A stretch of DNA of 64,000 nt. Origin: Leifsonia sp. CL147. GTDB taxonomy: Bacteria > Actinomycetota > Actinomycetes > Actinomycetales > Microbacteriaceae. A model generated the notes under the pieces. That model did no database searches. It was not told the origin of the DNA and saw only the letters and a list, made by a program, of their open reading frames with translations. The stretch is taken from NCBI RefSeq assembly GCF_900114565.1, contig NZ_FOTM01000005.1, positions 165,928-229,927 of the forward strand. The letters are read 5' to 3'. The position numbers and the translations under genes are program-made. Below, in pieces: positions 50,210-59,200 of this stretch (position 1 is the stretch's first letter; each line of letters begins with the position of its first letter).

Positions 50210-51460
50210 TCACTCTTCGGCGGCGAGCGAATGCCGCAGCCGAAGCAGTTTCAGGGCATCCGCATCGACCTGAGCGAGCGGGATGCGGCCCTGCTGCACA
50301 GCGGCGACCACCGCGTCGATGAGCGCTTCCGGGTCCGTGCCGGAGGATTGCACCTCGAGCACCATGGTGTTGCCCGCCGCGATGGCCTGCACCGCGTTCT
50401 CCCCCGGATCCTGGTACTGCGGGAGCCCGGTGTCCTGCAGCATCCGCAGATCGTCGGTGATGCTCACCCCGCGGAATCCGAGCTCGTCGGTGAGGATGCG
50501 GTGCCAGGCGGGCGAGAGCGACGCGGGCGCCGCATCCACCTGGGTGTAGGCGAGGTGACCGAACATGACAAGTTCCGCACCCGCGTCGATGCCCGCCCGG
50601 AAGGGCGGCGCGTCACGGACCGACCAGTCCTGTTTCGACAGGCTGGTCGCCGGGACGGAGTGGTGGGAGTCGGCCTCGGTCTCCCCATGCCCGGGGAAAT
50701 GCTTCAGGGTGCTGAGGACACTTCCCCGCTCGCCCGTCACCGAGGCGGCGACATGGGCCGCAGCGCCGGCCGGGTCGGTGCCGAGCACCCGGTCCGCGAT
50801 GAAGGATGCGGGGTCGGCTGTCACATCGGCGACCGTCCCGAAGTTGACGCTGATCCCCGCCTGGTGCAGCAACTCGGCGCGCCGGGCGAACGCCGCCCGG
50901 GTGGCGGCGGGATCCAGCCGTCGGAGGGTCTCGGCGCCGGGCTGGTCGTCCCACCCCAGCCGCGTGACGTCTCCGCCCTCCTCGTCCACGCCGATCAGGG
51001 GCGGCAGGTCGGGGTCCGACGCCTTCATCATCGCTGTCTGCGCTGCGAGCTCCGCCGGGGTGGCCGGGATGTTGTCGCCCATCAGGATCATTCCGCCGAG
51101 CCCGTAGCGATCGACGAACCCGCGCAGCGCTGCCGCATCCGTGCCGGGAGCGTGCAGCATGAACAGCCCGGCGACCTTCTGGCGCAGCGTCAGGTTCGAG
51201 AGCCGCTGCCGTGCGTAGGCCTCGACGGGGTCCGTGGTCGGAGTCGGCGACGCGGTCGGAACGGTCGGCGAAGCCGGCCGCGCGGTCGGAACGGTCGGCG
51301 AAGCCGTCCGCGCGGTCACGGCCGGACCGGTCGCCGTGCCCGCTGCGCTCCTCGAGTGGCCGCCCGCTCCCCCGGCGCACCCGGCGAGGACGACGGACGC
51401 CAGCGTCGCCGAGAGCACCACGGCGGCGGCCGCGGTGGTCCTGCGTCGGGCTGCCCGCAT
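50210..51460 (-). CDS. GH3 family beta-N-acetylhexosaminidase-like lipoprotein
   Basis: 416 residues. Lipoprotein signal (VVLAGCAGG), a Thr/Pro/Ser linker, then a GH3 barrel with KHFPGHGETEADSHHSVP and the nucleophile Asp in SITDDLRML, typical of NagZ-type enzymes that cut GlcNAc from peptidoglycan fragments. PLIGVDEEGGDVTRL is also conserved. Tethered outside the membrane, so probably cell-wall turnover. ATG 51460 follows TAGCAT by 6 nt. Confidence 0.88.
   Translation of the reverse strand: MRAARRRTTAAAAVVLSATLASVVLAGCAGGAGGHSRSAAGTATGPAVTARTASPTVPTARPASPTVPTASPTPTTDPVEAYARQRLSNLTLRQKVAGLFMLHAPGTDAAALRGFVDRYGLGGMILMGDNIPATPAELAAQTAMMKASDPDLPPLIGVDEEGGDVTRLGWDDQPGAETLRRLDPAATRAAFARRAELLHQAGISVNFGTVADVTADPASFIADRVLGTDPAGAAAHVAASVTGERGSVLSTLKHFPGHGETEADSHHSVPATSLSKQDWSVRDAPPFRAGIDAGAELVMFGHLAYTQVDAAPASLSPAWHRILTDELGFRGVSITDDLRMLQDTGLPQYQDPGENAVQAIAAGNTMVLEVQSSGTDPEALIDAVVAAVQQGRIPLAQVDADALKLLRLRHSLAAEE
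51251..51310. repeat. 30-bp direct repeat in the GH3 linker
   Basis: Two adjacent 30-bp copies differing by one base encode the TVPTARPASP/TVPTASP-type linker between the lipid anchor and the catalytic domain. Confidence 0.8.
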
Positions 51461-51466
51461 GGATCG

Positions 51467-51472
51467 ATGCTA
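51467..51472 (-). promoter_or_regulatory. -10 hexamer of leaderless GH3 transcript
   Basis: Minus-strand TAGCAT, 6 nt (CGATCC), ATG at 51460. Confidence 0.58.
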
Positions 51473-51520
51473 ACGGACCGCCCCGCCGGGCGCCCGGGCG
51501 TCCCGCTCCGCCCGCCCCGC

Positions 51521-51526
51521 TACGAT
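51521..51526 (+). promoter_or_regulatory. -10 hexamer of leaderless prenyltransferase transcript
   Basis: TACGAT, 7 nt, ATG at 51534, facing away from the GH3 promoter 50 bp away. Confidence 0.52.
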
Positions 51527-51533
51527 GGCGGGC

Positions 51534-52367
51534 ATGGCGAAGAAGGTGGTCTCCCTCCTCCTCGCCAGTCATCCCGGCCCCACGCTCGTCGTCACCCTGA
51601 TCACGACCCTCCTCGGCGTCGGCCTCGGCTACGAGCCCGGACGTCTCGCGGTGCTCGCGGCGGCCATCCTGTGCGGGCAGCTGTCGATCGGCTGGAGCAA
51701 CGACTGGCTGGATGCGGCCCGCGACCGCGCCGTGGAGCGCCCCGACAAGCCGGCGGCGCGCGGCGATGTCTCCGTCGCCGCCGTGCGGGCGGCCGCCTTC
51801 GTCGCGCTCGCCGCCGCCGTCCTGGTCACGATCGTCCTCGGGCCCGGCGCGCTCGCCGCTCACCTCGTCGTGATCGCCGGTGGCTGGGCGTACAACCTCG
51901 GGCTGAAGTCCTCGCTCTTCTCCTTCGTGCCCTTCGCCGTGGCGTTCGGCCTCCTCCCTGCCGTCGCCACCCTCGGTCAGCAGCATCCGGCACTCCCCCA
52001 GTGGTGGGTCTACGCCGCGGGAGCCCTGCTCGGCGTGGCAGCGCACGTCACCAATGTGCTGCCGGACCTGGAGGATGACGCGCGCACCGGCGTCCGCGGC
52101 CTCCCGCACCGTCTCGGCGCCCGGCCCAGCGGCCTGCTGGCGTTCGGCGCACTGGCCGTCGGGACGCTGCTCATCACCTTCGGTCCCGGCCTGCCGGTTC
52201 GCCCGCTGCTCCTCGCGGGACTGGTGATCGGGCTCGCCGCTGCCGTCACGGGAGTGGTGCTGCTGCTGCGGCGCAGTCCGACCCGGCTGCTCATGCAGCT
52301 GATCATGACCTGCGCGATCGTGGATGTCGCGATGCTCGCCTTGGCGGGTCAGTCCGTGACGGTCTGA
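51534..52367 (+). CDS. UbiA-family prenyltransferase
   Basis: 277 residues, eight or so membrane helices. First Asp-rich motif NDWLDAARDRAVERPDKP (NDxxDxxxD) and second DLEDDARTG are both present, so magnesium-diphosphate binding is likely. The acceptor cannot be told: candidates are quinone, carotenoid or lipid head groups; no pathway genes lie nearby. ATG 51534 chosen over the in-frame ATG 51525, which overlaps the -10. Its 3' end overlaps the MFS gene by 19 bp tail to tail. Confidence 0.87.
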   Translation: MAKKVVSLLLASHPGPTLVVTLITTLLGVGLGYEPGRLAVLAAAILCGQLSIGWSNDWLDAARDRAVERPDKPAARGDVSVAAVRAAAFVALAAAVLVTIVLGPGALAAHLVVIAGGWAYNLGLKSSLFSFVPFAVAFGLLPAVATLGQQHPALPQWWVYAAGALLGVAAHVTNVLPDLEDDARTGVRGLPHRLGARPSGLLAFGALAVGTLLITFGPGLPVRPLLLAGLVIGLAAAVTGVVLLLRRSPTRLLMQLIMTCAIVDVAMLALAGQSVTV

Positions 52368-53752
52368 ATCTTCGGGGCGACGCGCGCCCGGTTCTGGATG
52401 CCGAACGCCGAGACCACGCCTCCCACGAGCAGCAGGACGGCTGCGCCGATCATGGCGCGGTGGAGGCCCTCCGTATCCAGCTTCCCGCCGATGATCATGC
52501 CCGCCGCCGCCACCGCCAGCAGGCCGGCGATGCGCGCCACGGCGTTGTTCACGGCGGAGGCGATTCCCGCCTGCTCCGGATGGATCGCCCCGAGGATCGC
52601 GCTGGTCAGCGGCGCGACGGTGATCGACAGACCGACGCCGAAGAGCAGCACGGCCGGAAGCAATCCCGTCCAGTAGTTCACGTCCGTCCCCATCAGCAGC
52701 AGCCAGAGGAAGCCGAGAGCCGCGATCATCGGTCCGATCGACATGAAGAGACGCGGGCCGTACCGTCCCGCCAGTCCGCCGAAGAACCCCGAGAGCAGGA
52801 GCATGCAGAGCGTCGACGGGATGAAGACGAACCCGGCGGCGATGGCGGAGTATCCCGCCACCTGCTGCAGGAACAGCGTGACCATCAGCGGCCCGAACGA
52901 GAGTGCGCCGTAGACGAAGAAGGTGGAGATGTTGCCCACCCAGAAGTTGTGGACGCTGAACAGCCCGAGCGGGAGCATCGGCTGCTTCACGCGCGTCTCG
53001 GCGACGAAGAAGGCGACCAGGCTGAGCACGCCGATCAGCAGCGGGATCCAGACGCGGGGACTGGTCCAGCCGTACGCCCCCTGCTCGATGAGGGCGAAGA
53101 CCGTCCCCGCGAGGCCCACGGATCCCAGAATCGCGCCGAGCACATCCACTCGGCCGCCCATCCCGGTGTCCGCCGTCGAGTCGCGGAGCGTCATCAGCAG
53201 GAACACGGTCACAGCGATCGGGATCACGTTGATGACGAAGACCCACCGCCACGACAGCGTGTCCACGAAGATGCCGCCGATGACCGGGCCTGCGATCATC
53301 GCGATGCCGGTCCACGCCGTCCATCGACCGATCGCCTTGGCCTGCGCCGGTCCGTCGAAGCGGGAGATGATGATGGCGAGCGAACTCGGCACGAGCAGTG
53401 CGCCGGCCACGCCCTGCAACGCCCGCGCGACGACCAGGAAGACGCCGTCGGGCGCGAACGCGCACAGCAAGGACGTCACGCCGAAGCCGATCAGGCCCGC
53501 GTACAGCACTCGCTTGCGGCCGAACACGTCCGAGAGCGATCCGGCGATCAGGATCAGAGAGCCCAGCGTGACGAGGTAGCCGTCCACCACCCACTGCTGC
53601 AGCGGCAGGCCGCCACCGAGCTCGCGGTCGATCGCCGGAAGCGCCACGTTGATGACGGCGCCGTCGAGGAAGGCGACGAAGCTCGCCAGGATGGCGATGA
53701 GCAGCACCCTCAACTGGAGCGACGACATCCGCTCGATCTTCACGTTGGTCAT
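52349..53752 (-). CDS. MFS drug exporter, DHA2 (14-helix) family
   Basis: 467 residues. LDGAVINVALPAIDREL (motif D1-like), SLSDVFGRKRVLYAG (motif A) and ARALQGVAGALLVPSSLAII (motif C region) identify a proton-coupled multidrug antiporter of the EmrB/QacA type. ATG 53752 preferred; a TTG at 53764 also possible. No regulator adjacent. Substrate unknown. Confidence 0.9.
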   Translation of the reverse strand: MTNVKIERMSSLQLRVLLIAILASFVAFLDGAVINVALPAIDRELGGGLPLQQWVVDGYLVTLGSLILIAGSLSDVFGRKRVLYAGLIGFGVTSLLCAFAPDGVFLVVARALQGVAGALLVPSSLAIIISRFDGPAQAKAIGRWTAWTGIAMIAGPVIGGIFVDTLSWRWVFVINVIPIAVTVFLLMTLRDSTADTGMGGRVDVLGAILGSVGLAGTVFALIEQGAYGWTSPRVWIPLLIGVLSLVAFFVAETRVKQPMLPLGLFSVHNFWVGNISTFFVYGALSFGPLMVTLFLQQVAGYSAIAAGFVFIPSTLCMLLLSGFFGGLAGRYGPRLFMSIGPMIAALGFLWLLLMGTDVNYWTGLLPAVLLFGVGLSITVAPLTSAILGAIHPEQAGIASAVNNAVARIAGLLAVAAAGMIIGGKLDTEGLHRAMIGAAVLLLVGGVVSAFGIQNRARVAPKIQTVTD

Positions 53753-53826
53753 GCTCTCATTCAAGGGCCTGGCATGGCCGCTGGCAACATCGCGGTGCGG
53801 GCGACCGGAATCGTGCGCGTCCGGCG

Positions 53827-53832
53827 TAGAGT
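53827..53832 (+). promoter_or_regulatory. -10 hexamer of leaderless membrane-protein transcript
   Basis: TAGAGT, 6 nt (GCGGCC), ATG at 53839. Confidence 0.58.
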
Positions 53833-53838
53833 GCGGCC

Positions 53839-54534
53839 ATGTCCGAGCGTGAGGATGCGGCAGAGAACCCGGCGGAGGGGCGGCCCGGCCGCGGAGCTCA
53901 TCCCGAGCCGGCTCAGGACGACGCGACGGCGCGACCCGATCGGGTCGTGGTCCTGACCCGGTTGTGCTGGGTGGGCATCCTGCTCCTCACCGCGCTCTTC
54001 CACGTCATCCGCGGTGCGCCGGTCGACGCCTGGATCTACGGGCTCGGCGCCGGCGTGCTCGTCCTGGACCAGCTCGGGTGGCTGCGCATCCCGCTGCGAC
54101 TCACCAGCGACCGGGACACCCTGCCGCAGCGGATCGTGGCCGGCGTGCTCATCGTCGCCGCCGCGCTCGCCTTCGGCGTGAGCCCGCTCTACGGGACGGT
54201 GGACACCGCGGTCGTCATCGGCATCGGCGTGCTGTTGCTCCCGGTCGCCTGGGCCGACCGCCGGCGGCCCACCGGCAGCCGAGAGCGCCCGGGCGCCGAG
54301 CGCCGCGCCCTCCGCCGGGCCGCGTACCTGTGGTCGGCCGTCATCGCCGCCGGCTGTCTGTGGGAGATCGGGGCGTTCTTCCTGGGCCGCTCGATGCCGG
54401 GCGGGACGCAGGACTTCCCCGCCCTCTCCGACCTGATGGATCCGGTCCTCGCCTGGCCGCCGGCGCGCGCAGTGCTCGCAGCCTTCTGGCTGCTCGGCGG
54501 CTACGTCCTGGTGCGGAGGGGGTGGCGCCGATGA
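53839..54534 (+). CDS. Membrane protein of unknown function
   Basis: 231 residues. A charged N-terminal tail of about 35 residues, then five or six hydrophobic helices (for example VGILLLTALFHVIRGA, IVAGVLIVAAALAFGV, AVVIGIGVLLLPVAW). No family recognised. Leaderless start. Translationally coupled (ATGA) to a 68-residue membrane protein, so the two may work as a pair. Confidence 0.75.
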   Translation: MSEREDAAENPAEGRPGRGAHPEPAQDDATARPDRVVVLTRLCWVGILLLTALFHVIRGAPVDAWIYGLGAGVLVLDQLGWLRIPLRLTSDRDTLPQRIVAGVLIVAAALAFGVSPLYGTVDTAVVIGIGVLLLPVAWADRRRPTGSRERPGAERRALRRAAYLWSAVIAAGCLWEIGAFFLGRSMPGGTQDFPALSDLMDPVLAWPPARAVLAAFWLLGGYVLVRRGWRR

Positions 54535-54737
54535 GGGAGATCACGGTCGCCGGTTTCGTGCTGTGCGGCATCCTGCTGGCTGCGCTCGTCGTCCAGGCAC
54601 GCATCAGCCCGCTGCGTGTCGCCCGGCTGAGCAGCCTGCTCGACCTCGTCATGGCGGACCGTGCGGCGCGCCTCACGGTGATGCTGTTCTGGTGGTGGCT
54701 CGGCTGGCATTTCCTGGCGGTGCCGCCGCAGCCCTGA
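54531..54737 (+). CDS. Small membrane protein
   Basis: 68 residues with an N-terminal helix (ITVAGFVLCGILLAALVVQ) and a C-terminal hydrophobic stretch rich in Trp (LTVMLFWWWLGWHFLAV). It resembles a short actinobacterial family (DUF6186-like, from memory). Starts inside the stop of the preceding gene and ends 7 bp before the converging LCP gene. Confidence 0.7.
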   Translation: MREITVAGFVLCGILLAALVVQARISPLRVARLSSLLDLVMADRAARLTVMLFWWWLGWHFLAVPPQP

Positions 54738-54744
54738 TGCTGCG

Positions 54745-56091
54745 CTAGTTGTTGCCCTTGGTGCAGGTCTGCTGCGCGGCGGTCTGACCGGTGATCGTCG
54801 ACGGCAGGTCGACGGGGCCGCCGGTGCCCGTCGGAGTCGGCGTCGCTCCGGTGCCCGTCGCCGTGCCGGTGCCAGTGCCGGTGCCCGCGCTCGGGCTCGC
54901 CGGAGTGGCGGGCGACGGCTCCCCGCCTGGGGACGGCGCCGGCGACGAGGTCGCGGTCGGATCCTCGGCTGCGCGGCCGGTCGAGCCGGTGAGCTTGACC
55001 GGCTGGTCGTTGACCAGCGCCTCGTCGAGCGCGTCGGCCGCGGATTCCTGCGGGACCACGCGGTTCGGGTTGTCGGGGTCGCTCACGGCCGGGTACTGGA
55101 CGAACACCATGTTCTGGAGGCCCGTGTCCTTCAGCGCCAGCGCGATCTGCACGAGGGTCGTCGGGTTCGTGAGCGACTCCGACGGCGTGATGTTGTTCAC
55201 GGCGGCCTTGGCGAGCGAGTAGAGCTGCACCGGATTGGACAGCACGCCGCCGCTGACGATCTTCCGCGCAAGGGCGGAGAGGAACACCTGCTGGTTCGAG
55301 ATGCGGCCGAGGTCGCTGCCGTCGCCGACGCCGTGCCGGCTGCGCAGGAACGAGAGCGCGACATCCCCGACGATCGTGTTCTCGCCGGCCGGCAGGTCGA
55401 GCGGTGGGTTCGTGTAGTCGTCCTTCACGGGAGTCGCCAGGCAGACGCTCACACCGCCCACCGCATCCGACATGGCGCTGACACCGTTGAAGTTGATGAG
55501 AGCGGCGAACGGGATGTCGACCCCGGTCATCTTGGAGACCGTCGCGACCACGCAGTTCAGCCCGCCGCGCGAGAGCGCCGTGTTGAACTGCGCGTACGAC
55601 GTGCCGCTGATCGTGCCGCCCTTCGGGTCCGGGCAGTCCGGGATGGGGACCATCAGGTCGCGCGGGAAGCTGACCACCACCATGCTCTTGTGGTCCTGCG
55701 CGATGTGCAGCAGCATCGTCACGTCGTTGTTGCCTGCTCCACTCGAGGCATCCTGCTCGTCGGCGCTGCTGTAGACGCCCCCGAGGTCGCTGCGGCTGTC
55801 CGTCCCCGCCAGCAGCAGGTTGACGCCGCCCGGGATCGCGGCGACATTGGGGATGTCCGCGGGGATGGCCGTGTGGCCGGGAAGCGCCTGGAGGTGCACG
55901 CCGGTCTTGATGGACCGCGCCACATCCCACACCGCGTAGGCCGCGACAGAGCCGACGCTCACGAACACGATGGCGACGGCCGCGGCGAGCAGCTTCAGCG
56001 CGGCCACGCTCCCCCGGCGCCGCGGCAGGCGGCCGTGACGCACGCCCTCCGGTCCGCGGGCGCGCTGACGGCGTCGCGGCAGATCGGTCAT
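54745..56091 (-). CDS. LytR-CpsA-Psr (LCP) family cell-wall polymer ligase
   Basis: 448 residues. One N-terminal helix (AALKLLAAAVAIVFVSVGSV) anchors an extracellular LCP domain: LLLAGTDSRSDLGG, MVVVSFPRDLMVPIP, GISNQQ-like (LGRISNQQVFLSALARK) with conserved Asp/Arg residues. LCP enzymes join secondary polymers to peptidoglycan; actinobacterial ones attach arabinogalactan or teichoic-type polymers. The last ~70 residues are Pro/Ser/Thr and Gly-Thr repeats, probably a wall-spanning tail. ATG 56091 has GAGGGG upstream. Confidence 0.9.
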   Translation of the reverse strand: MTDLPRRRQRARGPEGVRHGRLPRRRGSVAALKLLAAAVAIVFVSVGSVAAYAVWDVARSIKTGVHLQALPGHTAIPADIPNVAAIPGGVNLLLAGTDSRSDLGGVYSSADEQDASSGAGNNDVTMLLHIAQDHKSMVVVSFPRDLMVPIPDCPDPKGGTISGTSYAQFNTALSRGGLNCVVATVSKMTGVDIPFAALINFNGVSAMSDAVGGVSVCLATPVKDDYTNPPLDLPAGENTIVGDVALSFLRSRHGVGDGSDLGRISNQQVFLSALARKIVSGGVLSNPVQLYSLAKAAVNNITPSESLTNPTTLVQIALALKDTGLQNMVFVQYPAVSDPDNPNRVVPQESAADALDEALVNDQPVKLTGSTGRAAEDPTATSSPAPSPGGEPSPATPASPSAGTGTGTGTATGTGATPTPTGTGGPVDLPSTITGQTAAQQTCTKGNN

Positions 56092-56159
56092 CGGCACCCC
56101 TCGATTCGGCGAACGTTGCTGAAATCCTAGCGACCCTCCCTTTCTGGCGGCTGCGAACG

Positions 56160-56180
56160 GCGCCCGGCTGCTGCGGGCGC
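56160..56180. terminator. Hairpin next to palindrome A2
   Basis: GCGCCCG and CGGGCGC form a 7-bp stem with 7-nt loop, directly beside palindrome A2 and downstream of the minus-strand repeat-protein gene. Confidence 0.5.
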
Positions 56181-56187
56181 TCTCAGC

Positions 56188-56250
56188 CGCCGAAGTGCTC
56201 GTTGTTGCGCATCCACGCGCGTTTCGGGCGCAACAACGAGCACTTCGGCG
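56188..56250. repeat. Intergenic palindrome A2 (family A)
   Basis: Perfect 23-bp arms at 56188-56210 and 56228-56250 (CGCCGAAGTGCTCGTTGTTG...) with a 17-nt loop. It lies 37 bp past the stop of the repeat-protein gene and may terminate it. The left flank GCGCTCTCA is shared with A3. Confidence 0.92.
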
Positions 56251-56287
56251 AGGAGCGGGCCGACGAACCCCTCCGTGTTCTGCCGGG

Positions 56288-59200
56288 TCACCAGCGTGGC
56301 CGGATCCTCCTTCGGAGAAGGAACGACCCTCCAGCGGCCACGATCACGGCGATTGCGGATCCGACCCCCCAGAGCCAGCCGGACGGCGCGTTCGTGACGA
56401 GGTATCCGCCGGTCGCAGCCGACGGTCCCAGAGCACCGGGACCAGGATTGCCCGGGATGGCCGGAGGGGTGCCCTCGGCCGGGTTGACCGGGGTGGAGAC
56501 GGTGTCACTGGCCGGCACGATCGGTGGGACCCCCACGGGTGGGGTTCCGGTGGCCGTTGCGACATTCACCACGTTCCCCGCGGCGATATCCGAATCAGTC
56601 ACCGTGTACGGGCTGTCTGCCGTGCAGGTGATCGTCGCGGCGGGCGCGAGCGTCAGCTGCGGGCAGGTCACGCTGCCGGCTTTCGGGTCGTCGACCGTGA
56701 GCGCGGACAGGGTGATGTTCCCGGTGTTGGTGAGATCGAAGGTGTAGTCGATCGTCTCGCCCAGATCAGCCAGCCCGTTCCCGTTCGCGTCGTTGAGGTG
56801 CGCCCTCTTCACCAGGGTCAGCGACCCGACAGGAATCGCGGCCGGGATGGTGACCGTGTCCACCGGCGGGACGATCGGGTTCACTCCGGCCGGCGGCGTA
56901 GCGGCGCCGGTCGCCGTGTTCACGACGTTGCCGGCCACGATGTCAGCCTCCGTGACCGTGTACGCAGCGTCTGCCGTGCAGGTCTCCGATGCGCCCGGTG
57001 CCAGAGTTCCGCTGGGGCAGGTGACGGCGCCCGCCTTCGGGTCGGACACCCCGGCAGCGGCGAGGGTCGTGTTACCGGTGTTGGTCAGCTCGAAGCTGAA
57101 GTCGATCGTCTCGCCAGGGTCCGCCACCCCGTTCCCGTTCGCGTCGTTCAGGTGCCCGGACTTCACGAGCGCCAGACCGGCTGCTGCGGCGGGAGTCGGA
57201 GTCGTCAGCGTGTCCGTCGGCGGGATCAGGCCCACGTTCAGCGGCGGTGTGGCACTGCCCGTGGCGGTGTTCACCACACCTCCGGCGACAAGATCCGCTT
57301 CCGTGACCGTGTACACGTCGTCTGCCGTGCAACTCGTCGCCGCACCGGGTGCCAGGGTCGTGGCCTGGCAGGTGACCGGGCCCGCCTTGGGGTCGGAAAC
57401 CGTGACGGAATTCAGCGTGACGTTGCCCGTGTTCGTCAACACGAAAGAGTACTGGATGGTCTCGCCCACGTCCGCCAGGCCGTCACCGTTCGTGTCGTTC
57501 AGCTGCGCCGACTTCACCAGCGACAGCCCGGCCCCGGCGATCGGAGACGGTACGACGATCGTGTCCGTCGGGGGTGCGATCGGGCTGACCCCGGGCGGAG
57601 TCGTTCCGTGACCGGTGGCCGTGTTCTGCACACCGCCAGCGACCACGTCGGCCTCCACCACCGTATACAAGTTGTCCGCCGTGCACGTCTCCGACGCTCC
57701 CGCCGGCAGCGTCGCCTGCGGGCAGGTCACGCTTCCCGCTCTCGGGTCGGTGACACCGACCGCGGACAACGCCACCGTGCCCGTGTTGGTCAACAGGAAC
57801 GAGTACTGGATGGTCTCGCCGGCGTCGGCCAACCCGTTACCGTTCGCGTCGTTCAACTGCGCAGACTTCGTGATCGCCAGCCCGCCGACGGGGACGGGAG
57901 TCGGGGTCGTCACGGTATCCGACGGCGGCACGATCGGGGCGATACCCGGCGGCGGCGTGCCGTGAGCAGTCGCCGTATTGACCACACCGCCCGCCAGCAC
58001 ATCCGCGTCGGTCACGAAGTACGACGACACGGTCGCGCACGTGATGGACGCCCCGGGCGCGAGCGTCTGGGTCGCGCAGGTCACCGGACCCACTTTCGAA
58101 TCGGTCACCCCGATCGTGGACAATGCCACGTTCCCTGTGTTCGTCACCAGGAACGTGTAATTGATGGCTTCGCCCGAATCGGCCAGACCATTCCCGTTCG
58201 CGTCCACCAGAAACGCCGTCTTCACCAACGACAACCGGGCGTCAGCGCTCGCGATGACATTTGATACCGATGCGTCGCCACCGCCGCATTCCGGCCCGCA
58301 GCCTGCCGTCGTCGGGGTGACCGTCGCCACGTTGGTCGCGCTTCCCGCCGCCACCGCCGTACCGGAGACGGTGAACGTGGCGACACCGCCGGGGGGAGCG
58401 TCGATACTCCCCGACACGACATTCCCGACCACGTTGCCGGCACAGGTCGCACCGCCAGATCCCACGCAGGTGACAGTACTGGCAAGAACTGCCGCCGGGA
58501 CGGGGTCGACCAGCGTCGCCGTCCCCGGGTACGGGCCCGTGTTCGTCACCGTGACGGTGTACGTAACCGGATCGCCGACAACGTAGGACGCCTTATCCGA
58601 AACTTTCTGCTGCTGGAAGAAGGGCGCGCAGCCGGCATCCTGCTTCGAGGTTGCACCGAAGATCTGGGCTCCGGCATTTGCGATCGGGGTCGTCGGCAGC
58701 GCAGCCGAAGACGGGCCGACGGGGAGCGCGTCGATCGACCTCAGGATCCCATCCGGTCCGGCGGAGTACACCACACCGCTTGATTGGGCGAGACCATACG
58801 ACGACGGGATGACTCCGATCTTCGTGAAAGTCCGGTCGGGATGCATCCGAAAGAGCGGAGAACCACCGTCCTGAATGGTGGCGGATCCGGAAACGATGGT
58901 GTCTCCATCGGAGATGGTGATGAAATCGCCGCCTGACTTGTAGGGAACCGGGAACGATGCGTACGGCACGGCGGCCCCCGTTGCGGGGTTCAGCGTATAG
59001 ACCACATCCCCGGCGCCCATCAGCAGATTGCCGTTCGGTGTCGCCGACAACGCATTCGGGGGTGAGCCAGCCGGCACACCGGTGATCGGCGTCGAGGACA
59101 GAACGCTGCCGGTCGCCGGGTCGATGACAGACAAGTCAGTCGGGTCGACCCCATACAGGGTCTTGCCGTCGGAGCTGAAAGCGATGTCGAAGAACAGGCT

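Noticed and set aside
51467-51533. Overlapping leaderless promoters of GH3 and prenyltransferase considered as one palindromic operator.
   Set aside because: The two hexamers are 50 bp apart and the sequence between is not an inverted repeat.
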